Shown here: positions 31,410 to 38,149 of the stretch, one piece after another
Numbering within the stretch: position 1 is the stretch's first letter
Layout of the letters: every line of letters starts with the position of its first letter
Assembly (NCBI GenBank): GCA_964537285.1
Contig: CAZHZT010000048.1
Span: forward strand, 1 to 38,149
Direction: 5' to 3'
DNA: 38,149 nucleotides
DNA from: CAZHZT01 sp964537285
GTDB taxonomy: Bacteria > Bacteroidota > Bacteroidia > Chitinophagales > Saprospiraceae
Notes under the pieces: generated by a model
The model's database searches: none
What the model saw: the letters and a program-made list of their open reading frames with translations, nothing else
What the model was told of the DNA's origin: nothing
Position numbers and translations under genes: made by a program

Positions 31410-31829
31410 ATGCCAATACAACGCCACACGCTTAAAAAAGAAGAGCGACTCAAGAGCCGAAAGATTATCCAGCTTCTATTTAGTAGAGGTGGGCAATCAT
31501 TCAGCTCTTTCCCTCTTCGTATCATGTGGACTTCCCTTTCTTCCCCTGACGCTTCTCCTCTCATTCAAATAGCAATCTCCGTTCCACGGCGTTCATTCCC
31601 CTCAGCAGTTAAGCGCAATCGGATAAAACGCCAGATAAGAGAAACTTTTCGTCTGAATAAATCCTGGCTTTACTCTAAACCGGAGGATAGTGGCAAAGGA
31701 TATGCCATTATGTTTCTTTATGTAGCCAAGGAACCCCTTCCTTACAAAGACATTGAGAAGGCCATGCGATATGCATTTAGACGATTGCTGCGATCCGTTA
31801 AAGCAGCAGCCAATGACCAAGAGGGTTGA
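31410..31829 (+). CDS. rnpA: Ribonuclease P protein component
   Basis: The 139-residue basic protein is the protein subunit of RNase P, which trims the 5' ends of pre-tRNAs. It has the early LKKEERLKSRKIIQLLFSRG, the central IAISVPRRSFPSAVKRNRIK with the conserved RNR box followed by RQIRETFR, and the last strand and helix YAIMFLYVAKEPLPY. Position directly after rpmH supports it. The yidD gene that often follows is missing; a 16-base repeat and the end of the DUF58 gene follow instead. Confidence 0.95.
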   Translation: MPIQRHTLKKEERLKSRKIIQLLFSRGGQSFSSFPLRIMWTSLSSPDASPLIQIAISVPRRSFPSAVKRNRIKRQIRETFRLNKSWLYSKPEDSGKGYAIMFLYVAKEPLPYKDIEKAMRYAFRRLLRSVKAAANDQEG

Positions 31830-31890
31830 TTTAATGCTTTAACCTTTCAAGAACTTTCTCCCCTAGTGCTTCAGGAACAAGTCCAAAGCC

Positions 31891-33213
31891 CTAAATCATC
31901 CCCCTCGCTTTCATTTCCAAATATTTATTTACCGTATTTACCGATAATTCATCAGGGCGAGTTAATACAGCCTGAATACCGTGATTACGCAACTGTTGTA
32001 TCATTTGTTCTTTCTCAGCAATCGATTGGCGAGCAATGGTTTGCTGGTAGATTTGCTCTATGGTTTCACATTCCTGTTCCGTAAACTGCTCAACTTCTGT
32101 ATTTTTAAAAAATACAATAACCAATAAGTGAAACTTGTTAATCCTGCGTAAAATCGGCAGCATTCTATCTAGCGAATAAGTACTTTCAAAATTGGTAAAA
32201 AGAAAGATCAAGCTCCTCCGCTGAACAAATTTCCTTAATGCAAAATATAACAATTCATGATTTGCTTCCAGCGGCTGAAGCGTTTCTTTGTATAATGCAT
32301 TCAAAATCTTATTCAACTGGGTAGATGTTCTGTCAGCTTTAATAATTGTTCCCAACTTATTGGAAAAAGTGAGCAAGCCGGCTTTATCATGCTTTCTCAG
32401 CGCCAAGTTAGCAACCACGAGAGAAGTATTTATAGCGTGATCCATTAAGCTTAATTGATTAAAGGGCATTTTCATCACCCTGCTCTTATCGATCACACAA
32501 TAGATTTGCTGAGAGCGCTCATCTTCGTACTGATTAACCATAAGCGAACCTCTTCTGCTACTGGCTTTCCAGTTGATGCTTCGGTAATCATCCCCCTTAA
32601 CATAGCTTTTTATATGCTCAAACTCATAACTATGCCCCAGGCGGCGAAGGCGCTTTATCCCTAGATTCTGCTGGGTAGGGCTGAAAGCATTAATCTCCAG
32701 TTTCCGCATTTGAATGATAGACGGATATACCGGCACAACCGATGCTGAATCTACAATTATTCGCCTCTGAATCAAACCAATAGAGGTAGTGACAAAGAAA
32801 TTCATATCCCCGAACCGGTACTCTCCCCGTTCTGTAGGACGAACATCATACGTCAATTGCTTTTTATGATTGGACTTTATAGAAAAAACTTTGCTAAAAT
32901 TCCTAACCTGGAATTGCAATGGAAGCTCATCAATCAATTCAATTTTGAGATTTAGGCTGGATTGATTATTGACCTCAATCCTGATCAATGAAGAATCTCC
33001 AAGAGACAGCACTTTTGGTATAAACCGATGAGCTTCCACAGGCGTATTCAGAAGAAATAGAATAAATACCTCTGTTATGGCTATGGCAATCCCCAAAAAA
33101 AGTAATGTTTGCGCAACCGGAAAAAGAACAGGAAAAGCAAAACACCCTACAAAGAAAGCGACTATACTACCAAACACCAGAAAGAATCGGTCGGTCAGAA
33201 ATATATGCTTCAT
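31891..33213 (-). CDS. DUF58 membrane-anchored vWA-like protein
   Basis: The 440-residue protein has two N-terminal membrane helices (about 10-28 and 33-53), a beta-rich part (about 60-170), and a DUF58 domain with the signature SYEFEHIKSYVKGDDYRS followed by INWKASSRRGSL, then a vWA-like part (QIYCVIDKSR, then HAINTSLVVANLAL). Proteins of this type are coded with MoxR AAA+ ATPases and are thought to help assemble or mature membrane or periplasmic complexes. Here it starts two bases after the moxR stop, so both are one unit. The function of this pair is inferred from that family context only. Confidence 0.9.
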   Translation of the reverse strand: MKHIFLTDRFFLVFGSIVAFFVGCFAFPVLFPVAQTLLFLGIAIAITEVFILFLLNTPVEAHRFIPKVLSLGDSSLIRIEVNNQSSLNLKIELIDELPLQFQVRNFSKVFSIKSNHKKQLTYDVRPTERGEYRFGDMNFFVTTSIGLIQRRIIVDSASVVPVYPSIIQMRKLEINAFSPTQQNLGIKRLRRLGHSYEFEHIKSYVKGDDYRSINWKASSRRGSLMVNQYEDERSQQIYCVIDKSRVMKMPFNQLSLMDHAINTSLVVANLALRKHDKAGLLTFSNKLGTIIKADRTSTQLNKILNALYKETLQPLEANHELLYFALRKFVQRRSLIFLFTNFESTYSLDRMLPILRRINKFHLLVIVFFKNTEVEQFTEQECETIEQIYQQTIARQSIAEKEQMIQQLRNHGIQAVLTRPDELSVNTVNKYLEMKARGMI

Positions 33214-33215
33214 GA

Positions 33216-34244
33216 TTAACGCGGCACTTCAATATTCTCAACAATCCCCTTGATCACATCCATTGTGGTGTACCCCTCCATCTCTCTTTCAGGAGAAAGA
33301 ATAATCCGATGATTCAAAACAGGATTGGACATATACTGAATATCCTCAGGGGTTACGAAGTTACGCCCTCTAATGGCAGCTATTGCCTTGGATGCCTTCA
33401 TCATTGCCAAAGAAGCTCTTGGAGAAGCTCCCAGAAACAAATCACTACTGTGCCTGGTTTGATATACTATATTTGCAATATAATCGAGCAATTCATCTTT
33501 GATTAAAACATCCTGAACCAGAGCCTGGCAGCGCTTTATATCCTGCACCGAGCAAACGGGTTTCACTTCGTTTTTAACCGAAATATTAAAATCATTCCTA
33601 AAACGCCTCAGAATACTTTTCTCCTCTTCTAAATCAGGATACTGAAGATCAATTTTAAATAAAAAACGATCTAACTGAGCCTCTGGCAATTTATAGGTTC
33701 CTTCCTGCTCTATCGGGTTCTGAGTAGCAATTACAAAAAACGGGAAGTCCATTGTATAGGTTTTCCCATCCAGTGTAACCTGAAACTCCTCCATTACCTC
33801 AAATAATGCGGACTGTGTTTTGGCAGGAGCGCGATTAATCTCGTCGATGAGCACTACATTAGCAAAAATAGGGCCGTAATTAATATTAAACTCGGAAGTC
33901 TTAAGGTTAAAAACAGTGGTTCCGATAACATCCGTAGGCATTAAATCTGGCGTAAATTGAATCCTTGAGAACTCTGCATCGAGTGTTTGAGCCATTAACT
34001 TTGCAGTTAAAGTCTTGGCTATGCCCGGAACTCCTTCTATCAGTACATGCCCTCCCACAAACAAGGAAGCGAGCAAGAAGTCCTGAAGTTCCTCCTGGCC
34101 AATAATAACCTGATCTAACTGTTCCTTTATTTTACGAGAAACACTGCTTACAAGATCAACCCCTTGGAAAGGGATATTATAGAAATTTTCCTGAGGAAAC
34201 GAAGGCTGTTCCTCAGGAATTGGATTTAACTCATCATTTGTCAT
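33216..34244 (-). CDS. MoxR-family AAA+ ATPase
   Basis: The 342-residue ATPase has Walker A GVPGIAKT (71-78), Walker B VVLIDEINRAPAKTQSA (about 130-146), the sensor region FFVIATQNPIEQEGTYKLPE and AQLDRFLFKIDL, and a C-terminal lid with LGASPRASLAMMKA, all hallmarks of the MoxR/RavA-like branch. Such ATPases act as chaperones for vWA-type partners. The gene is 12 bases downstream of bamA and two bases before DUF58. In many Bacteroidota moxR-DUF58 stand with vWA/TPR 'Bat' genes, which are missing from this window. Confidence 0.93.
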   Translation of the reverse strand: MTNDELNPIPEEQPSFPQENFYNIPFQGVDLVSSVSRKIKEQLDQVIIGQEELQDFLLASLFVGGHVLIEGVPGIAKTLTAKLMAQTLDAEFSRIQFTPDLMPTDVIGTTVFNLKTSEFNINYGPIFANVVLIDEINRAPAKTQSALFEVMEEFQVTLDGKTYTMDFPFFVIATQNPIEQEGTYKLPEAQLDRFLFKIDLQYPDLEEEKSILRRFRNDFNISVKNEVKPVCSVQDIKRCQALVQDVLIKDELLDYIANIVYQTRHSSDLFLGASPRASLAMMKASKAIAAIRGRNFVTPEDIQYMSNPVLNHRIILSPEREMEGYTTMDVIKGIVENIEVPR

Positions 34245-34256
34245 TAACCATTGGTT

Positions 34257-36881
34257 TTACTCAGGTTCAAAGCCTAAAACAATATTGAAACGGCCGTATT
34301 CGGTCCATTTTGCATTCGTTCCAACCAAGTTCGGCTTGTCAAAGCCAATACCATAATCGAAACCAAGCGTACCAAACATAGGTAAAAATACCCGTAATCC
34401 CAAACCGGCAGAGCGTTTTACATCAAAGGGATTGAAGTCCCTGAAGCTCGTCCATGCATTACCTCCCTGAAGGAAACTAAGAACATAGATCGTCGCACTT
34501 GGATTAAGAGAAAGAGGATACCTCAACTCAACCGTAAATTTATCAAAAACCGATGCAGAACGACCATTATTAATTTCATTAACATCATACCCTCTTAAAG
34601 AAATGATATCCAAGCCCACGATACCAACCGTCTGATTGGCCAAACCATCCCCTCCAAGCTGAAACTGCTCAAATGGAGACAGCCCGATATCACTGTCATA
34701 AAACCCAAGCATACCAATCTTTGCAGAGGCTCTAAATACTAAATTACCAACAACAGGGGCATACCAATCTGCATCAAACCGCCATTTATGGTATTCGAGG
34801 AATTCAAATCTGCGTGCAATGGTTTCCTGATTTATATAGCGGTCAATGGCCTGTTCTGTCGTTTCATTTCCTCTGGTGGCCGGAGGGTTTTCATTAATAT
34901 CCTGAATCTCTTCATCAGAAAGCACCCAAAAGTTATCATCCTTGAATAGGGAATAAGGAGGAGTAAACTGAACAGACAATGAGATCATCGAACCTTTTTT
35001 AGGGAAAATCGGATCAACGACGGAGTTACGCGCAATGGTAAGGCGAGTACTGAAGTTGTTGTAGTTTCCGTCGGTTACTACCGTCGTACCGTCTACAAAG
35101 AATCCACCGGAGCTCCAGTTTACCAAATCGATACTTTGAAGGCTTAAGTTTGCATTGAAGATAAAGTTGTCATCAGGAAACTTAAGACGTGTACCCAGGC
35201 CAATGTTTACTCCTGTAATACCAAGCTTACCATAACTTTGCGACTGCCTGTCAGCCCCATTCGAAAAGAGCGATAAAAACCCGCCAACGGTAAAAGAGGT
35301 TGGCCGTTTACCACCTAGCCATGGCTCGGTAAATGAGGCATTATAAGATTGAAAGAACCGGCCATTCGTTTGAGCCCTTAGGGACAGGCGCTGTCCATCT
35401 CCCTGTGGCAACGGGCTCCAAGCCTCTTTTTTAAATATATTCCGAACAGAAAAGTTATTAAAGGAAACCCCCAGGGTTCCAATCACGCCACGACCTGCAC
35501 CTCCCCAACCGGCAGATAATTCCAGCTGATCAGAAGGCTTTTCTTCTACGGTATACTCAATATCTACCGTTCCTCTTGTAGGATTAACAGGTGTATTCAC
35601 CCCTAAAGACTCCGGATTAAAATACCCTAGATTGATAATCTCTCTTTGAGAACGGATGATATCAGAACGGCTGAACTTCTGGCCGGGCCGTGTACGAAGC
35701 TCCCGGCGGATCACATGCTCATGAGTCCGGTCATTTCCTACAATCGTAACCCTGTCAATCGTCGCTTGCGGCCCTTCGAATACTCTTATTTCAAGATCAA
35801 TAGAATCCCCAATTACAGCTATTTCAACAGGCTCGACATTGAAGAACAAATATCCATTATCCATATAAAGGGTACTGATATCCCGGCCGTCAAGGCTAAA
35901 ACGCAGCCTGGTTTCAAGCAGCTCAGGGTTATAAACATCCCCCTTTTGAATACCGAGTACCTGCTCAAGGGTTTCGGTGGGATAAATGGAATTTCCTTTC
36001 CAGGAAATATTTCCAAAGTAATATTGATTGCCTTCGTTTAAATTAATTTTTATGAAGAGATCGCCTTTAGCATCACGCCAAATGCTATCACCTGTTATCT
36101 GGGCATCACGGTACCCTTTCTTATTATAATAAGCAATGAGATTTTTCTTATCATTTTCATATTCGCTTTCAATAAATTTCGAGGTCGACAGGACGCGTCG
36201 TTTACGACGCGTTTCTTTCATTTGCTTACGCAATTTCTTAGAAAGGATGCTTTTATTGCCTTCAAAGACGATATCTTTAATTTTTATGCGATTATTGCGC
36301 TCAATATCGAAGACCAGCCTGACAGCATTCTTCATATTTTCCTCAATCACCTCTTCTACATCAACCTTGGCATCCAGATAACCTTTCTCCGCAAAATAGG
36401 TCTTAATACCATTTGCCGCATTGGTTTTAACATTTTCGGTAACGATTCCCCCCTTGAGCAAGTATTTATTGACGATGCTATTTAGATCATCGTGAATACT
36501 TTTTTTAGCCCCTTTGTAAGAGAATCTGGAGAGCCGGGGACGCTCCTGAAGCCGAATTTCGAGGAAAATAATATCCCCTATTGTTTTCTCCTGAATGATT
36601 TGAACATCGGTAAAGAGCCTTAACCTCCAAAGTGCTTTTAAGGCATTCGAAATATCTTCGCCGGGGATGCGAATTTCATCGCCCACTCTTAAGCCGGCGA
36701 TAGCTTTCACAGCGTTTTCGTCGCTGTAGTTTGCTCCGGTCACGATAAGACCTCCAATTTCATAATCTTTTGGAGTCGAATAATCAAAAAACGGCGGAAG
36801 CGTATCCGTTTGTTGAGCACTTGCTTGTGAATAGGTAGCAAGAATAAGTAGTAGAATGATGCTAGAATATAAAAAGCGCAT
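34257..36881 (-). CDS. bamA: Outer membrane assembly factor BamA
   Basis: BamA inserts beta-barrel proteins into the outer membrane. From ATG 36881 the product is 874 residues with a signal peptide (MRFLYSSIILLLILATYSQ, cleaved after ASAQ). Five POTRA domains fill about residues 40-430 (for example IGGLIVTGANYSDENAV, IKIKDIVFEGNKS, YYFGNISWKGNS, ATIDRVTIVGNDRT), and a 16-stranded barrel fills the rest, ending in RFNIVLGFEPE. It keeps the barrel motif SLRGYDVNEI, the VRGF-like loop of Omp85 proteins. The frame extends to a TTG at 36908, but the ATG gives a proper signal peptide. A nine-base inverted repeat in the coding region (36193-36212) encodes a basic cluster. It is 93 bases downstream of uppS and has its own box. 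Confidence 0.95.
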   Translation of the reverse strand: MRFLYSSIILLLILATYSQASAQQTDTLPPFFDYSTPKDYEIGGLIVTGANYSDENAVKAIAGLRVGDEIRIPGEDISNALKALWRLRLFTDVQIIQEKTIGDIIFLEIRLQERPRLSRFSYKGAKKSIHDDLNSIVNKYLLKGGIVTENVKTNAANGIKTYFAEKGYLDAKVDVEEVIEENMKNAVRLVFDIERNNRIKIKDIVFEGNKSILSKKLRKQMKETRRKRRVLSTSKFIESEYENDKKNLIAYYNKKGYRDAQITGDSIWRDAKGDLFIKINLNEGNQYYFGNISWKGNSIYPTETLEQVLGIQKGDVYNPELLETRLRFSLDGRDISTLYMDNGYLFFNVEPVEIAVIGDSIDLEIRVFEGPQATIDRVTIVGNDRTHEHVIRRELRTRPGQKFSRSDIIRSQREIINLGYFNPESLGVNTPVNPTRGTVDIEYTVEEKPSDQLELSAGWGGAGRGVIGTLGVSFNNFSVRNIFKKEAWSPLPQGDGQRLSLRAQTNGRFFQSYNASFTEPWLGGKRPTSFTVGGFLSLFSNGADRQSQSYGKLGITGVNIGLGTRLKFPDDNFIFNANLSLQSIDLVNWSSGGFFVDGTTVVTDGNYNNFSTRLTIARNSVVDPIFPKKGSMISLSVQFTPPYSLFKDDNFWVLSDEEIQDINENPPATRGNETTEQAIDRYINQETIARRFEFLEYHKWRFDADWYAPVVGNLVFRASAKIGMLGFYDSDIGLSPFEQFQLGGDGLANQTVGIVGLDIISLRGYDVNEINNGRSASVFDKFTVELRYPLSLNPSATIYVLSFLQGGNAWTSFRDFNPFDVKRSAGLGLRVFLPMFGTLGFDYGIGFDKPNLVGTNAKWTEYGRFNIVLGFEPE

Positions 36882-36954
36882 AGGCGAATTTCTTTCAGTG
36901 ATTGACAAAGGTTAACCTTCCCCAAGTGATCAAAATATGTTCAAAAGAGGCGTG

Positions 36955-36962
36955 CAAATATA
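36955..36962 (-). promoter_or_regulatory. Candidate -7 box for bamA
   Basis: On the minus strand this reads TATATTTG, matching TAnnTTTG, 73 bases ahead of ATG 36881. A TTTC lies 22 bases upstream where TTTG is expected. It would give bamA a promoter of its own besides read-through from uppS. Confidence 0.45.
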
Positions 36963-36974
36963 AGAGAGGTTGTA

Positions 36975-37718
36975 TTAAGAAACGAGTTGTTCACTAATTT
37001 TTCCAAAACGTCTTTCTCTTGACTGATAGTCAATTAAAGCTTGGTAGAGATGTTCTTTCCTAAAATCGGGCCAAAAAGTCGGTGTAAAATAAAGCTCGCT
37101 GTAAGCTATTTGCCATAAAAGGTAGTTACTTATACGGTTCTCACCACTCGTTCGGATTAAGAGCTCCGGATCTGGCATATCATGCGTATTCAGGGCACTT
37201 ACAAAAGCTTTCTGATCAATATCTTCAGCTTTTAATTCCCCTGCTTCGACCTTTGCTGCAATATTTTTTACGGCATTAAGTATTTCCCATCGCCCACTGT
37301 AATTGAGCGCAAGCACCAGCGTCATTCGAGTATTATCTTTGGTGCTATTAATTCCATTGAGTAACGCATTGTGCGTAATATCAGGTAATTTAGCAATATC
37401 TCCGATTGCTTTTAACCGAATATTATTCTTGTTGAGCGTGGCTACTTCTTTTCCAAGTGTTTCCACCAATAGGCGCATCAAAGCATTCACTTCTAGCTTT
37501 GGGCGCTTCCAGTTCTCGGTAGAAAACGCATAAAGCGTGAGGTATTCGATACCGATTTCAGCAGCAGCTTCCGTAGTTTCCCTTACTGCTTTAACGCCAT
37601 TTCGGTGCCCGAACAACCTGGGCTTGTTGTGTTGTTTTGCCCACCGGCCGTTGCCATCCATGATAACAGCTACATGTTTAGGCAACTTCTCCATATTTAT
37701 CTGAGCCTTCAAATCCAT
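36975..37718 (-). CDS. uppS: Undecaprenyl diphosphate synthase (isoprenyl transferase)
   Basis: UppS adds eight isoprene units in cis to farnesyl diphosphate, making the lipid carrier for peptidoglycan and other envelope glycans. The 247-residue product has the catalytic Asp21 in VAVIMDGNGRWAKQ, the motif GHRNGVKAVRE, LTLYAFSTENWKRP, LALNYSGRWEI, and the C-terminal PDPELLIRTSGENRISNYLL and ELYFTPTFWPDF. ATG 37718 is used; ATG 37694 (starting MEKLPKHVAV) is also plausible. A TTG one codon upstream is not preferred. bamA follows on the same strand, an order found in many Bacteroidota. A well-formed promoter is about 225 bases upstream, with a palindromic repeat in the leader. Confidence 0.95.
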   Translation of the reverse strand: MDLKAQINMEKLPKHVAVIMDGNGRWAKQHNKPRLFGHRNGVKAVRETTEAAAEIGIEYLTLYAFSTENWKRPKLEVNALMRLLVETLGKEVATLNKNNIRLKAIGDIAKLPDITHNALLNGINSTKDNTRMTLVLALNYSGRWEILNAVKNIAAKVEAGELKAEDIDQKAFVSALNTHDMPDPELLIRTSGENRISNYLLWQIAYSELYFTPTFWPDFRKEHLYQALIDYQSRERRFGKISEQLVS

Positions 37719-37735
37719 CAACTCTATTTTTCTTA

Positions 37736-37844
37736 GTTCTTTGACATAAATTGTGGAAAATGGAACTTCAAAATGATAAGCTTTTCAGCCCAAAGGGCAT
37801 TCAAGGCTTATCATTTTGAAGTTCCACACAATTTTTCAAAGAAC
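37736..37844. repeat. Palindromic repeat of the GTTCTTTGACA family, copy 2
   Basis: From GTTCTTTGACA to TCAAAGAAC, this 109-bp copy agrees with copy 1 (4858-4966) at about nine bases in ten. GGAACTTCAAAATGATAAG pairs with its complement near 37808-37826, and the tip has GCCC-AAA-GGGC. Unlike copy 1, complementarity stops at the core ends. It lies between the uppS promoter and start codon, so it would be transcribed as a 5' leader hairpin. Confidence 0.85.
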
Positions 37845-37942
37845 GTCTTTCTTTGAATAAAGATTATCCGCAAATTCGGCTTGTCATTGATTTTAAAAAG
37901 CAACAAACCACCTTAGGATCCCCTTTAATATTATTTGGCTTA

Positions 37943-37972
37943 CAAAGTTAAGCTTTTTTAAGCGCTAACAAA
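37943..37972 (-). promoter_or_regulatory. Promoter for uppS (and bamA operon)
   Basis: On the minus strand TTTG (37972-37969), 18 bases, then TAACTTTG (37950-37943). This is a near-textbook Bacteroidota housekeeping promoter. Transcription would start near 37936, giving a leader of about 220 bases that includes repeat copy 2. Confidence 0.7.
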
Positions 37973-38104
37973 AAGGGATAACGCAAAGGACAGGGCTCAA
38001 AGAGGATTTTTTTGGAATATGGAAAAATTCCTGCCGCTTAGCTCTTGAATTTTCACCACTTTCTATTCTATCTTTGTAGTTAAATCTTTTAAAGAAAAGT
38101 TATC

Positions 38105-38149
38105 GTTCTTTGACAAATTGTGTGGAACTTCAAAATGATAAGCCTTGAA
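38105..38149. repeat. GTTCTTTGACA repeat, copy 3, cut by the window end
   Basis: The last 45 bases start GTTCTTTGACAAATTGTG and match, with one change, the reverse complement of the right half of copy 2. The copy is therefore inverted relative to copy 2, about 260 bases away, and its second half lies outside the window. The 38 kb end (37845-38104) has no gene that I can see apart from the uppS promoter. Confidence 0.8.

Overview
The window reads as chromosomal DNA of a member of the Bacteroidota, possibly Saprospiria- or Cytophagia-like, though the genus cannot be fixed from sequence alone. The grounds are promoter boxes of the Bacteroidota type (TAnnTTTG, with TTTG/TTG about 18-20 bases upstream at uppS and rpmH), menaquinone synthesis by the futalosine route (mqnC), a long five-POTRA BamA, a MoxR/DUF58 pair, a CzcA pump fused to its TolC-like partner, a fused E1 alpha/beta 2-oxoacid dehydrogenase, an orphan LytTR regulator and a pinensin-type leader peptide. 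No rRNA, tRNA, CRISPR array, integrase or full insertion sequence was seen.

Layout. 1-5.2 kb is the accessory part: a beta-helix lipoprotein, a gutted SyrB2/PhyH-like oxygenase pseudogene, a small transposed palindromic element, a LytTR regulator, a helical-repeat protein and an orphan RiPP-like precursor without cysteine. 5.5-14 kb holds hemA, a GT-C membrane glycosyltransferase, the E1 fusion, an SDR epimerase, a cytochrome c/anmK pair and an acyltransferase. 14.2-24.2 kb holds a CotH/lamin-tail surface protein and a minus-strand metal-efflux cluster (His-rich small protein, CzcA-TolC fusion, adaptor), followed by rlmF and a haem-binding protein. 24.6-31.8 kb holds a class IV aminotransferase, mqnC, a purine nucleoside phosphorylase, gpmI, a lipoprotein and rpmH-rnpA. 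31.9-37.7 kb is a minus-strand envelope block: uppS, bamA, moxR, DUF58. A 100-base run of N lies inside a near-duplicated mqnC-pnp junction.

The most notable feature is the intergenic DNA. Nearly every gap carries a long inverted repeat. Three of these (2474-2644, 13251-13393, 24253-24397) form one family with 12-base terminal inverted repeats (CAGCRATTCTCG), a perfect 29-40 bp central stem whose sequence differs between copies while staying self-complementary, and, for two copies, exact 9-base target duplications directly abutting the ends. A 15-base relic at 11754-11768 with a 7/9 flanking duplication looks like a collapsed copy. This is a convincing non-autonomous transposable element family. 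A second family (GTTCTTTGACA...) has two full copies, one copy cut by the window edge and one fragment. A third is made of AACCGTT-like units at two loci. Other perfect palindromes occur once each and may be terminators.

Functional links: uppS and bamA serve envelope assembly; the czc cluster probably exports divalent metals across both membranes; hemA, the haem-binding protein and the cytochrome lipoprotein relate to haem and respiration, as does menaquinone from mqnC. These links are inferred from family knowledge and position.
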